The translations under genes and the position numbers were made by a program. From contig CP093831.1 in the NCBI GenBank assembly GCA_033063855.1, positions 3,224,001 to 3,288,000 on the forward strand: 64,000 nucleotides of DNA, read 5' to 3'. The notes beneath the pieces were generated by a model. The model was not told where the DNA came from, did no database searches, and worked only from the letters and a program-made list of their open reading frames with translations. Shown here in pieces: positions 1 through 12,380 of the stretch; the stretch's first letter is position 1; each line of letters begins with the position of its first letter. The stretch is from Smittia aterrima (lineage: Eukaryota; Arthropoda; Insecta; Diptera; Chironomidae).

Positions 1-2
1 AG

Positions 3-695
3 GAAGAAACGTCTGAACCTTTAACTCCAAAATCTCCGGAATCCAATGAAAGTTCAGCAATCATTGAAGAGGACAAAAAGAATTGGCAGAAGAGGGAACG
101 AAAGGACAGTGGAAAGCGTAAAGCTGTTTTGACTGCAGCTGTTAAACTAAATGAGATTGTAAGGAACGAAACTGTTCAGCATGAGCCAATGGTTGACTTG
201 AAGAACTTGAGAAACTCTATCAGCGAAGAACCGGAGCCATCACGAAACATCATCACACTTGCCGATTTCGGCATCAAAAGCAAGAAGAAAATTGTTATTC
301 CAGAGGCTGCTAAAGTTCAACCAGAACAAGTTGAAGCAAAACCAGCGTGGAACATGAGCAACGTTGAATTGAAGCCAGTCAATCAACAACAAGGTTCATC
401 CGATCTCTTCAAGTCAACGTCGAAGAAGAAAGCTTCATCTCCTAAACCTTTGCCAACAGAGAAGAACTTCTCATCGATCGTTCGAGATGAGCGTAAAGAC
501 AAATCAAACTACGAAAAGATCAAATCAAAGTCTCTGATACTTACGCAAATCGAAGAAAAAGCAATCATGGAGCTTTCTGAGTTTTACAACATCGACAACA
601 TTTTCGACGAATCAATCAAAATCGAGAGAAAAATTCACAAAACATCGCAAAACCTTTCGCAATGGCAATATCAATCAACTGCCACATTTTCATGA
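3..695 (+). CDS. Ibtk: IBTK-like protein, C-terminal 230 residues (5' end outside window)
   Basis: The frame is open from the first bases of the window to a TGA at 693-695, so this is the 3' end of a last exon and the start lies upstream. The visible part is Ser/Lys/Glu-rich and mostly disordered. Near the end it has a short conserved block, LILTQIEEKAIMELSEFYN, followed by a few polar residues. That block resembles the extreme C-terminus of inhibitor of Bruton tyrosine kinase (IBTK), an ankyrin/RCC1/BTB protein that acts as a Cullin-3 substrate adaptor. The upstream WNMSNVELKPV stretch also fits that family. None of the ankyrin, RCC1 or BTB domains fall in the window, so the call rests on the tail alone. 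An AATAAA lies 38 bp after the stop. Confidence 0.6.
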   Translation, partial: EETSEPLTPKSPESNESSAIIEEDKKNWQKRERKDSGKRKAVLTAAVKLNEIVRNETVQHEPMVDLKNLRNSISEEPEPSRNIITLADFGIKSKKKIVIPEAAKVQPEQVEAKPAWNMSNVELKPVNQQQGSSDLFKSTSKKKASSPKPLPTEKNFSSIVRDERKDKSNYEKIKSKSLILTQIEEKAIMELSEFYNIDNIFDESIKIERKIHKTSQNLSQWQYQSTATFS

Positions 696-732
696 ATTAT
701 GGAAACGAAAATAGCAAATGACAATTCTCAGC

Positions 733-766
733 AATAAATTAACGAAATGAACTTAAAAGATTTATT
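733..766. promoter_or_regulatory. Back-to-back polyadenylation signals of two convergent genes
   Basis: AATAAA on the + strand at 733-738 serves the IBTK-like gene ending at 695. TTTATT at 761-766, which is AATAAA on the - strand, serves the four-pass membrane protein gene whose stop is at 772-774. The two 3' UTRs must be very short or overlap. Confidence 0.55.
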
Positions 767-771
767 CAATT

Positions 772-2529
772 TCACGATACAGTCCGCACTGAAACGTAGG
801 TTCTTCTCCGTCTTCGTTTGCATCCAAATATGAATTGAGTCATGAAGCAAACTGAGAGCACCAAGCCGATAAAATTAAGTATCATCGATGTCAGTAAAAT
901 GTGTGTCCAAGTTGACAGTTCATTACAACTTAAATCTCTAAAATGAACGATGTTTCCACCTTCGGGTAGCTCCACATGTCCATTCGAGTCAATACTCTCT
1001 CGTGAAACATTCGCTACAGGGTTCACATTAAATATGCAAATGCACGAGGAGCTGTTGATAAAAACATTCTCGGGAAAGCACTTTTTGTTGTCTGACTCGA
1101 GGCTGATGTAGTGGAAAGACGCATAAATTAAAGCGAGGGTGGTGAGAAACACTGACATGACAATTATCACACTAGCGTTCATCTAAAACAATTTAAATTA
1201 CTATACAAGTCCAAGACGTAGATCAAAATTGTTCTCACCTTGAGGAACCAGAAAAAGTTTGCTTTTAGCTTCGAGCGGGTTCGTTTAAAGGTCAATAAGT
1301 AAAGTCCCAGTAAGCCCGAAGCGATAATTATCAATCCGCTCCAGAAAGGATTTTGTTGAATCGGCGTCGAATTCGCGAATAAACAAATCCATCCTCCTAA
1401 TGTTAAAAGACTGAATCCCACGACGATCTTTAAGATGAGAACAAACTGCGCTAACCATACATATCGAATATTCAAAGCATTTGAAGAAGATGAAGGAGCT
1501 GTTGATAATTAAAATGATCATTCATTACTTTTAATTAATGTGAGATAAGAGAAAGTCTCACCTTGAAAATGTTTGCTTGTTACTATCATTCGCGAGTGAC
1601 GTAACGATTGTCTCGTCGGTTTGTGTCGTCCGATTATATTTTGTCCCTTAATGTTTTGTGGAACTGTCGTCGACATGTAAACAGTCTAAATAGACAGAAG
1701 ATGAATACCAATTAGCAAAACTGAGCTGTTTATACTTGTTAGAGTAGAACGTTGAATAATCCAAATTCACGTGAGTCATAGCGGCGGAATAATTTACCTG
1801 TGATGGTGATGACGGCAATGTCGACTCAGGTAGCATAAACTTTGGACTTTTACTTCGATTACTGTTCATGCTATTTTTCCGACTGATTTCCGATCGATCT
1901 TGTCTTGTAGGAGAAGATGAAGGAGTTGCAGTTGTCGATGAAGATCCTGATGCAGAAGAAGTCGCACTGACTTTGTCTTGAGTCTTCGGGTCATCAGTAA
2001 AGTCACGATTTGGAGGAACGTTTTCATATCTGTGAGGAACGATCTTTACGTTTCCAATATCTTCAATTAACTTATCAAATTCTTGTTCAGTCGCTGATTT
2101 TTCTCTGTCACTGTTTAATCCAAAAAATGATGATTTAGCTTCACTCATCACTGATCGCTGAGGTGAACCGTCACTCGATTGATTCATTTTCACCTGTTGA
2201 TCACTTTCTCGCTGCTTATTTCGTGCTTGCAATGTACTCGAAACATTTTCATATTGGTGAACGGGTAGTATTGTGGTCTGTGGGTCTTCGTTGTTGTTGT
2301 AATGTACAGCACTTTGGTTCGTTGTATTGTTGTTCATGATGCTCGATGGTAAAGGCGAATCATCAAATCGGAATTTGATGTCGGAAAGCGGGAAATGAGT
2401 TTGAGTTGTAATTGGCTTGATGTTGTCGTATTCACTAAGTGGACGTTCAGGTTCTAAACCACTTCGATTGCTGTTACGGGACGAATGACTTGCGTCTGGT
2501 TGACGTCGCAGAAAGTTCCTAACTGACAT
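772..2529 (-). CDS. Four-pass membrane protein with long cytoplasmic tail (sanpodo/TMEM255-like topology)
   Basis: Four exons read in phase: 2529-1798, 1685-1562, 1498-1239 and 1182-772, giving 508 residues. Introns are 112, 63 and 56 bp with GT..AG ends. Residues 1-298 form a hydrophilic Ser/Asn-rich tail. Four hydrophobic segments follow at about 300-326, 334-355, 374-395 and 464-490. The TM3-TM4 loop carries four Cys, including a CIC motif, and several N-glycosylation sequons. The protein ends in a basic stretch after GCKRRRRR. The loop and TM4 (Cys, then an ILNFIGLVL block) resemble TMEM255. The long N-tail with C-terminal four-pass bundle matches insect Sanpodo, a Notch regulator in asymmetric division. 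The NPAF Numb-binding motif known from Drosophila Sanpodo is not visible, so the family call is tentative. Three Y-[DE]-N-[IV] motifs occur in the tail at Y34, Y93 and Y168. Confidence 0.72.
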
Positions 2530-5500
2530 TCTCTACAGAGCAAAACGAAAGGTTGAGAGAGAGAAACGATGTTAAGAAGCAGCGGAAGAAACAAAATCGA
2601 GGTGAGATGAGAGAGGCGATTGAGAGAATCTTGTACGGAGTTTGTCCGTTGGTTACGTCGTTGAAGAAATATTTCTTAACAGCTTAAGATTTCTTCATAA
2701 AATTATATCTTCCTTTGCCCTAAGTTGCTCTCCACAGAAGAGCAACACATTGATTCTCGATCGAACTCTTCGCTTATCCACAATAAAACACGTTCATGGC
2801 ATTCCGAATAATTAATGGAATAAATTAACACCGTCCGAGTTCATTCTCTGTTGATCAAACAAACATGAATCAACAAAGTTCTTAGAAGAAGAAAAAACTG
2901 TTTTGAAGAATTTAATGTCCACTCAGACGATCGATTACAACGCCATGAGCTTCGAATTACAATTTACTATGCATGGATTAACTCTAAACAGGGAAAGATC
3001 ATTAGATATTAGATCGCGCTTAGTAATAAACCGTGAGAGCAGAAATGTGTGAAAAATGTTGAGCAAAACGTTGAAGGCCAAATCGTAAGACACGTAAACT
3101 CAGGTTTTTCCAGAACTGATCATTAATCAGAAGAAAGATGGATTTGAAGTTTTAATTCTGTTGTGACGTGACTTGTAAAAAATCCCTTCAAGAAAATATG
3201 TAGACCGTGATAATCTCCTTCATTTCAATGGAAAATTCTTCCAGGTGAATGTGCAAAACTTTGACTGCAAGCAAGGCGACCCAATTAACGAAGAGCGACA
3301 TGTCTTGCCGGTCCATTAAACATTCAAATATCGCGGCGAAGAAACAGAGGAGAAGAGAGAACAGCCGATAAGCTTGAACTGCGATCCAGCAAGAAGAACG
3401 GCAAGGTCGAAAGAAACAAAAGAGATATCTAACAAGTAAATATTTCTTTCTCCTCGTACGTCAATCTAATTTAAATCGTTTCTCTTTCCGTGATCGGTTA
3501 CGATGTGCGTTTTGAACTCCATAATGACGAGTATGAAATATTGTTTATTATTCAATCCGAAATGTTGAATTAACTTTCAATATTTGTTGAAGTAAATGTT
3601 TGTGTCGCAAATCGCGTTGTGTCTTGAGAGGGATCGCTCTGGAGTTCAAATGAAATCTATCGATTAAATGAAATGACTTAGAAAACAATCAAACGCAAGG
3701 CTGAACTTAATTGAAATCTAACAATTCTTAATCATTTCTCTGTAAATCAATGAGACTGAACTTCGCTGGAGGTCAAAACTTTTCTGTGGATCGTCGATTT
3801 TGTGTCATCGGCACGATCACTTACATTTCTTTTGAACGGCGATGATATTCAACGCGTGATTCCTCCGGAAATGCAATTTCGATACGCACGTGCCTCAGAC
3901 AGCTTCGCAATGCTCACAGTTAATTTATTCAGGTGAAACTCATTTCGCTCGAAATAACATGCGATAGAACTGTTTTATTGTTTTAGACGACTGGCGGTGC
4001 TCGTTTAGCTTTTGGTTTAATTGCGCAATTCAACACATTTCGTTAACATTCCTCAGGTCTAGCAATCACTTCTGCAACAACGAATTAGCTCTCATCGTAA
4101 ATTGCTTTTTCATGAGTACACGAAGCATCACCAAAACATGAAAAGTGAAATCGTGAAATCTCAATTTGCTGTTAGTGATTTTAATCAATCTTTTCCGCAA
4201 GGCCTTAAATCACCGACACGAAACATTTTCTCTCACGTGAATGTTTGTCGAGAGATCTTTGATACTTTGCGATGTCCGAGCTTAGACTTTCATGCTCGTA
4301 ACTTTACTTATTTGGTGATTTGTAATTAACTTTTGATTTCTTCTTTCATAAATTCGAGAGGTAGCTTTACCTTTGATTGATTCTCACTAAACATCTAACT
4401 CGTGAAACCGAACTTCAAATTTAATGACTCAACGTTTACTTTTCATATTCTCTTCCTTTATCTTCACTGGTTTCTTTTTATTTTATTTTTTAAGACAATT
4501 TCTAGCAATTGTGAGTCGCGCGACGCTTTGTATTCGACTGAAGCGTTAGATGGAAAACAGAGAAGCATGGAGTGGAAAAAATTACGTGCACGGAACCGAA
4601 AAAGAGTAAGAAACAAGAAATGAAGTAAATCCCTGCGCGTAGTTTTATTGGAAGGGCTTTTACTTTATTTTGTGTCATCTTAAGAAGAATTTTCTTTTTT
4701 CTAAAATGGATTTGGCGTCGATGAATAAAGTTACGAAAAGATGAAGAGATTTTTCTTCGGAGAAAAGCCCTTGAAGAAATATAAATTTGTTCAACGAAAC
4801 AATCGTTGTTCGCCCATGAGAATTATCTGGAAAGCAACTCATGCCGCGATCTCAAAGACCATCGCTTGCTACTCAATCTTCCAGTCGAATCGCTCATTCT
4901 CGATAGTAATGACGAGAGCCACACACAGAAAACGACTCAATCTTTATTGTTTCGTGTTCTCTGATATTTACGATGGATGTGGGTGGACGCGGGTGATTTA
5001 TTGGTCCCTTGATGTGTTCCAAAGATATTTAGAATCGATTCTTGACCAAAATGATAGCTTTACGAGTTTTACATTCGCCGCAAGCATAAGAACAAATGTT
5101 TATGGATTCTGAGTGGGCATCATTAAGTTTTGACATCATTTTAAACCTTGAGCATTTCGTAACTTATCAACTTCCCCGCTCATGATGAAACATTGTCGAC
5201 CATATGTTCAGCGAGCAGATGGAAAATAAAAGTTTTCAAAGTAATTGATGCAATTGAAAGTGAGTTACGAGAAATTTGAGACGCAAGCGTGCGCTTTCGT
5301 CAAATCTTTGAATGAAAACTTTTTCTCAAGCTGTCGATGCGAGTTGAGACGTTTGTAAATATTTGTGTTGTTGGAATGAGAAAAATTCCTGAATGAATCG
5401 GCACAAGATGATACGAAGATGATGGAGGGAAATCTTCTCGGAATTCCAGAGAGTTTTAAAGTGAAAACTTTTCTTCGGGATCAGCAAACGATGAGAATTG

Positions 5501-6303
5501 CTAATTGTCCAACTTCGATATTTTATTTATTTGTTAAAAAAACTTATTCATCCGTCACAAAATGCAAATTAGTTTCTTTAACGTTTGAGTGAACTCTACT
5601 CGCCGGTCTTTTATCGTTTGTGTATTTGCGGCGTGTGTCGAATGGTTAATGTTCGAACCAACTTTAAATTTAGATATTACAATACGTCGAGTGCAGTGAA
5701 CATTGTTTCCCGTTAGGGCTAATTCATTAATTACTGGTAGCTCTGAAAACATTCTCTCCCAATTCCCGAACTTCAATATTTCTTTACGTAACTTGCGAAC
5801 AAACTTTTGTTTTTGTTGGAAATTGAAACTTGATATTCAATGACTCTCCTGCGATTTCTTGAACGGATGAAGCAATCAATCATTTTCTTAATCGCTCAAT
5901 TAGCTGAAATTAATATCAAATTACACTCTACGATGTGATTAATTGTTTTGGTGGGAACCTGTTGATTAAACTGCTCATCGCGGTTTTGCTCTCTGTTACA
6001 GCTTCATTAATTATGAGAAAATTTCCCAGCGATTAGAACGGAAGCTGTCAAATCTTTTTATTGATGAAGATTCTCGATCTTCTTTGAAATGATTCGCAAT
6101 GCTCGTGCGAGATATCAAAAAGGAAATCGTGATAGTTTCAATTGAATTCTTCTACCTACGACATTCTATCTCGTGAGTTCGTTTGATTAAATCAACAGAT
6201 CTTTTTCTGAAATAAAACTTTGAAGGAAGCAAAAGTTTTTCTATTAAAACGAAATCTTTTCATGAAATTAAATGCAAAACAAAAAGTTTGAGTATGCAAA
6301 CTG
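2530..6303. other. Intergenic region, no gene recognised
   Basis: Both flanking genes are on the - strand, so this should hold the promoter and 5' UTR of the four-pass protein gene (near 2530-3000) and the 3' flank of DHTKD1 (6056-6303). Open frames of 70-120 codons occur at 4102, 4402, 4741 and 5555, but none has recognisable composition, splice continuity or a family match. No repeats or RNA genes were seen. Confidence 0.5.
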
Positions 6304-9300
6304 TTACATGATGAATGGTTGTGAAGAAATATAAGCGACTTCCTTCTGATGGATCGCACTGACTCCAACGGCAGGTGTTCCTAGAGAAATTGTTTTGTCA
6401 TTAGAAAGCTTCAAAGTTTTCTTCAATCATCAGACTCACCTGCTTCGTTTCTTCCACAATATTTAATTCTTCGTCCGCACATGTTTTCAAATCGCGGCTG
6501 AACGAAGTTCCACGCTCCCATGTTCCTGTGTTCTTCTTGGCTCCAAATGACACTCGTTGCGTTCTTGTACTTGTCTAACTCTTGTTGAATGTCGTGAACT
6601 GGGAAAGGACAAAGAGACTCGACGCGAACGATGGCGGCATTTTTAATATTTTTCTGGAGTCTCTCAGCATTCAAATTATAATAATGTTTGCCACTGCACA
6701 GAATGACTCTCTTGACTTCTTTTGGATTGGCAGTGACATCTGAAATGACGTTCTTGAAATGAGTGCCTGGAAGGAAGTCGGTGTAAGAGTTTGTAGCTTC
6801 AGACATTCTCAACATCGTCTTCGGAGAGAAAACGACCAAAGGTTTTCTGAAGTTTCTGACGATTTGTCGTCGCATTGCGTGGAAATATTGAGCGGGCGTT
6901 GTTGGATAAATTAAATGCATATTAACGTCGTCTCCATCCGGGGCTCCTTCCTTTGAATCAGTCATTTGTAGGAAACGCTCAATTCTCGCTGAGCTGTGTT
7001 CAGAAGCAGCTCCGTCGTAGCCGTGCGGTAAAAGCATAACGAGACCACTCGACGTCATCCATTTCGTTTCTCCACTCGCAATGAAAGTGTCGATGAGAAT
7101 TTGTGCTCCGTTGAAGAAATCTCCGAATTGCGATTCCCAAACGATGAGATTATTTGGATTATCGATCGACATTCCATATTCAAATCCAAGCACAGCTTCC
7201 TCCGACAGAATACTGTTAGCAACTTCATACTTTCCCCCTAAGCCGCCTTTCATTGAGTTGAGTGGAATGAAAACTTCGTTGGTTTCCTGGTCGACAAGCA
7301 TCGCATGACGTTGAGCAAAAGTTCCTCGTCCAACATCTTCGCCCGAGATTCTCACATTGTGACCTTGATACATCAAACTTCCGAACGCCAAAGCTTCTCC
7401 GGTGGCCCAATCAATTGCGTTGCCTTCAGCGAGTTTCTTAATTCGTCCATTGATAAAAGTCTTTTTGATGTGAGGATGAACAGACTAAAAGAAAGAGAAG
7501 TTTCGTTTGATGTCTCGTCATTAATTTCCTTTTCAACTCACGAATTCGTTTGGATGATAAACTGAGTTTGTTCCAATATAACTTAGAAGCTCCCAATTAA
7601 CGCCAGTGTCCCAAATCGTCAAATCACTTGGCGCTTGACTAAAACCTTCCCACTGCTTCTTGAAATAAGATTTTTCTGGTTGATACTCCTCAACTTTCAA
7701 TAACTCCTCGTTATAGTAATCAAATTGTTTCTGTTTAACTTCATCAACTTCTTGTTGACTCATTATGCCTTCATTTATCATTAATTCAGCGTAGGAGTCT
7801 GGCACGGATCTAAAAGATGAAAGAGATTAATTAGCATTGAGTTGAATCATCGCTAATTATAAATTACTTCTTATCACGAATGATTTTGTACATCAGAGGA
7901 TTGGTAACTGTTGGATCGTCAAGTTCATTATGTCCAAGTCTTCGGAAGCAATTCATGTCAATGAAAATATCTTTGCGGAACTCTCTTTGATAGTCGAATG
8001 CAAGTTTTGTGACGAGTCCAACTAGCTCAGGATCATCGCTGTTCACATGAATCACTGGAGCGTTGATTGACTTCGCAATGTCAGTGCAATAACGACTAGA
8101 TCGGCCTCTATCGCCTGGCGTTGTGAACCCAACGTGATTGTTGATGACAACGTGAATTGATCCGCCGATGTCAAAGTTTGGAGTGAAAGCCATCATGAGA
8201 CATTCTTGATTGATTCCTTGGCCAGCGATTGCTGCATCGCCGTGAAGTTGAACGTTAATCACATCACTGCCGAACTCCTTTGCTAAATCATCGTTGAAAG
8301 CTCCATCGCGAATGCTTTGCTGCTTTGATCTGGTTTTTCCCATGGAAACGGGATTGACGGCTTCAAGATGCGAGGGATTGTGTAACATCGTTAGGTGAAC
8401 TTTCTTTCCTGATTCGACTTCTAAATCAATTGAAGCATCTAAAAGAAAAATTAAATTAATCTTCAATCTTTATTGAGTTACAATTGTTCTTACTGAAGTG
8501 GTTAGTGATATCCATCATTGCTTTTGCGTCATCGCCAAACTCAGGAAGTCCTCGATATTTACGGAAGATTTTCACAGGTCGTTGTTGAAACAAAGTGACT
8601 AGAGCATTGAGTTTTCCTCGGTGCGGCATTCCCAAAACAATCGTATCGATCTCGTCGTTAGCAGCCGATGACAAAAGCTTTCGGAATAAAGCAACTGTTG
8701 ATTCTGAACCTTCACCTCCGTATCTTTTGATTGACGGGAGTTTAGCGTTCATGAAACGGTCGAACTCTTGAAATTGTAAGAGCTGTGTTGCCAATTGACG
8801 TTTCTCTTCTTTGCTTATCGATGTTTTCTCAGCCAACATTTTCTCGAAATTGTCCTTGAACCATTCGCGTTCAGTTTCCGATTCAATGAAACTAAACTCA
8901 GCACTGACGTTCTGACAATAAGTTTCATTCAACTTCTTCTTGAGATCAGCTACAGTTCCAATTTGAGAAACATCGAAAGCGACTAATGCTTCGAGACTAC
9001 TCAAACGTTGACTGTCGCTCAATCCATATCGTGAAGCTTCTAACTCAGGAACAGGCTTCACATCACGAATCCAATCAATCGGGTTCACTGTTGCAATTCG
9101 ATGTCCATGCACGCGATAAGCTTCGACGAAAGCATTCAAATTTGCGTTCTCCTGTCGTGATGCGATTTTTTGCTCCGAAACTAGAGCAATACAAAACGGT
9201 GAAGTTAATCACATTGTTGCTTTTTTTAAAGTGAGTCAAATACAATCAGCTATCACCAACTCAAAACGAATTACACGCTCTCGTTATCAGCAAGGAGAAC

Positions 9301-9664
9301 ATCATATGATGATGACTGACTGAGGGACTCGTTACTCGTTTATCAAGCCGGCAAGTTTGATTTGCAAGGCGAGAGATTTGTAAACAACATTGGTGCCACT
9401 CCCCCAGTCACTTAAAACAGCTGAAACGTGATTTTCTGTTTTTCTTCTTATTCTCGCTATTTCTATTTTTAGCGCTCGCCCGACGCACATTACGAGAACT
9501 TTTGCCTCGAAAACTAATGAATTTAACTTACTTTTCGATTCTCTTTCTTGCTTTGGACGATATCCAAAGTAAGACGATCCACTGTGATAAGCTTTCACTT
9601 TCTGAGAGCAGTCAAGGTCGAGTTTCCTCAGCGACTGGCGGCACTTTATTAAATTCCGATACAT
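6304..9664 (-). CDS. Dhtkd1: 2-oxoadipate dehydrogenase E1 component, mitochondrial (DHTKD1)
   Basis: Six exons join in phase: 9664-9532, 9180-8494, 8438-7868, 7809-7542, 7484-6440 and 6380-6304, giving 926 residues; human DHTKD1 is about 919. The enzyme uses thiamine diphosphate to decarboxylate 2-oxoadipate in lysine and tryptophan breakdown, in the mitochondrial matrix, together with E2 and E3 subunits. The N-terminus MYRNLIKCRQSLRKL is a basic, amphipathic presequence, followed by YFGYRPK. Visible signatures are YGGEGSES, MPHRGKLN, HNPSHLEAVNP (His297), HGDAAIAGQG, NNHVGFTTPGDRGRSS and GRGTFAQRHA. The ending GRNEAGTPAVGVSAIH fits DHTKD1 (VGRPPLPVPAVGIGTVH), not the 2-oxoglutarate dehydrogenase tail. 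The N-terminal start also lacks the longer OGDH E1 extension. The first intron is 351 bp and the other four are 55-61 bp. The start is the only ATG before the presequence. Confidence 0.93.
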
Positions 9665-11765
9665 TTCTAGTTGTTTTGTTCAACAGTTGACATCAAATCT
9701 TTTGATATTATGCAATGAACTCACTTTGATAAAGCAAACAATGAAATTAAAATTAATCAAGAGAATTACTCGGCGAGGAGTTTCGCGACTAGCAGCGGAG
9801 AAGAATGAACACACACTGCGAGTAAACAAAATATTTTTCTCATTAAGATTGTTTCACTGTGTTTGTCATTCATCGCAGACATTAGATTTACTCATTCAAG
9901 TTCAGGGCTAAACATTTTCACGCATTCGTGTGTGTTTGCTCCCCTAAAGACATTTTCACTTCACTCGAATCATTGAATAAAATTTGAACGTGCAGGATGA
10001 GCTTTAAGTTCATTTTGCGAGTACATCCCTCAGGCGTTGACCTTGATATTTTTTATGGCGTCGACGACACAAGAATACGAAATTTCTTCTTAAGCTCTTT
10101 ATGAGTTATCACACACCCCCATCAGATTATATCGCAATGAATTATCGTTATGAAACACTTGTTGCTATTCGAAACACTAAAACAGTTCAACGGAAAACAT
10201 TTGAAGAGCTTTCGCAAAGCTTATGCAGCTGAAGCTTTATTCTTATCAATTGACAGCATTTCTCGCTCTTTTCAGGCCAGAATTGGACATTTTTTTTTCG
10301 TCACTAATTGCACTTCGCTTCATGAACAGTTTCAATCAACTGAACAACTCAATTACTGAGAACATCGAATTAAAATCGATTCGACGTTTGCAATCAGCAA
10401 GTGAATGACATTAATCAATGACTGAGATAATCGAAGCTAACCGTACTTCCGATTTAATGAGTCACGTTGGGATTCACTTCTGGTAATGACATCATTTCGT
10501 TTTATAAGGAAATGAAAAAGCTTGTTGGTCTAATGAATGGAAATCTCTTTCCAATTCTCGTGAAAATGGAAATTTAATTTTCTTTTTCGGTGGAAAATTT
10601 ATTTCATTTGTTTCTGCTTGGCGAGACTGTCAAATGGAAAGACGTTCAGGTCCAACTTCATTAATCTAAATTGATGCGCTTCACTGCATTTTCGTCTTTT
10701 TTTTAATTTAATTAGGCACGATCGAAGATTCCTTCTCGTGATTGCAAGGACGTTTGGATGCTTGAAATGAATCGAGAGAAAAATAAATAAAGTTTGTTAA
10801 ATGGATTCCGTCTCGATGAAGATTGCTCACGAAGCGAAGGAAAATCACTATTCGATCAATTTCTTTGTAATTGCATGAAAGTTGTGAAGTATCTGCAACG
10901 TAAGGACTTTCGTCGCTGCCATTTTTCCGGCTTGTAAACATGTTTGATAAATGGAAGTGCACTTTCATCGAGAGTTTTGTAATGGCGAAGTCGTTTGCTC
11001 TGCGTTTACGTTTTAATTCACTTAACGTCGTCGGAGCACATAAAAAAGCTTACGAAATCTCATTAGAAGTTTGTTTGAAGAGTGCGAAGAAAGAGAATTC
11101 CGCTAACAGCGCAATTATGAGGTCGAGATGAAGACTCTGGAAAAGAAACAAGAACCGCACGAGTAGAACAATGTTTCGAGTCGTAACGAAGTGAAAATCC
11201 GGTTTACTTTAGGGAAGAACGTAAAAAGGTTTTTCTACAACCCCGAAAATGGTCAAAAAGCTTTCAAATGTCTTACGGAACTTTCTTCTTGCCGAAAGAA
11301 GCTTTTCACTCAATTAAGGCTTAACACCAACTTCCGCAATTTGAGCTTATAGACACGGAAGTCTTAGACGAAATTTTCCTTACTCAAGGTTGAAGGTCTT
11401 TAATTCTTTGATCATACATTTCTCGTCTTCCTCGATTAATTTCATCGATTAAGTAAAACTTTATCAGCGTAAACCGGATCGAAGAAGAAAAGCTTCGAAA
11501 ATTGAGTTGAACGTTTTGTTTACGATAATCCAGCTCAAGAAAATTGTCAGCGGATTTTCCATAATTAAATGTTCATTCTCCGGTCTTTGCGCCGTCAGCT
11601 GATGACAGAGCTTTTCATTTCTGGCAAATTCTGAATAATTTCCGAGGAAAATATGAATGAGTAATCGGATTGAGATTACAAAAAAAAAAGCTGCTGACGA
11701 CAATTTACACATTTTCACGCGAAAATGAATGAAATCGTTAGTCGCGGGAGTGTGAGTTCATTGAA
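9665..11765. other. Divergent intergenic region between DHTKD1 and mesh
   Basis: DHTKD1 runs left and mesh runs right, so this spacer must contain both promoters. Short open frames (9687, 10150, 10708, 11464) look random. No repeats, RNA genes or transposon remnants were seen. Confidence 0.45.
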
Positions 11766-12296
11766 GTGATAAGATAACAAGAGCTTTCGATATGCACAAG
11801 GTGTGTGCGCTTCAGCTTTCAATTATTTCATCTATTTTCGAAAAAAGAATGAATTATTGGTCAATCAGCGGTGAACGTTAACATAGAATTGAATTATTGA
11901 TGAGCACTTTGGTCCCTAATGGCTCAAGCTAATTTAATATTTCATGTCATCGCCCGACATCATAAGCGACGAGAGGAAAAATTATAATTTGTCATTGAGA
12001 AAATGTCGTTGAGATTCAGGCGCGGACTTTTCGTTATCGCTCGAACTATAATTTGTTAAGAAGTGTTGACGAGATAAGAAGATTTTTCACTTGTTTTCAC
12101 GCACTTTTTGTTCGCATACAAGCTCGCTAATCTTATCGCTCCACCTGTAGAATGTTAATGATAAGATATGAGCAAACCTTAACTTACATTTCATACATTC
12201 CCGAGCTCAGTAATCAACGGTTGAACGAGAGAATTAGAAGCAAAAATCCGCGCTCGTGAATTGCTGTTATCAATTTAAGACAACGCCCTGATAAGA
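11766..12296 (+). promoter_or_regulatory. Cluster of GATA-type sites upstream of mesh
   Basis: TGATAAG or CTTATC type sites occur at 11767-11777 (two overlapping), about 12073, 12132, 12159-12168 and 12289-12295, all within about 600 bp of the mesh start. More lie in the first part of intron 1, for example the overlapping pair at 12792-12803. In Drosophila, midgut genes are driven by endodermal GATA factors, and Mesh is a midgut and Malpighian tubule junction protein, so the cluster is a plausible enhancer/promoter. Short motifs in AT-rich DNA also arise by chance. Confidence 0.35.
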
Positions 12297-12380
12297 GTAA
12301 ACCAAGTTAACAGTCAAATTGTGAAAGTTTAGTGACATTGTGCAACATAAGGTTGTAAAGAAAGAAAGAATTTAGTTAAA

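Noticed and set aside
6304..9664. 2-oxoglutarate dehydrogenase E1 (OGDH)
   Set aside because: The C-terminal GRNEAGTPAVGVSAIH and the central QEFDRFMNAKL-KRYGGEGSES blocks fit DHTKD1; the OGDH-specific N-terminal part is missing.
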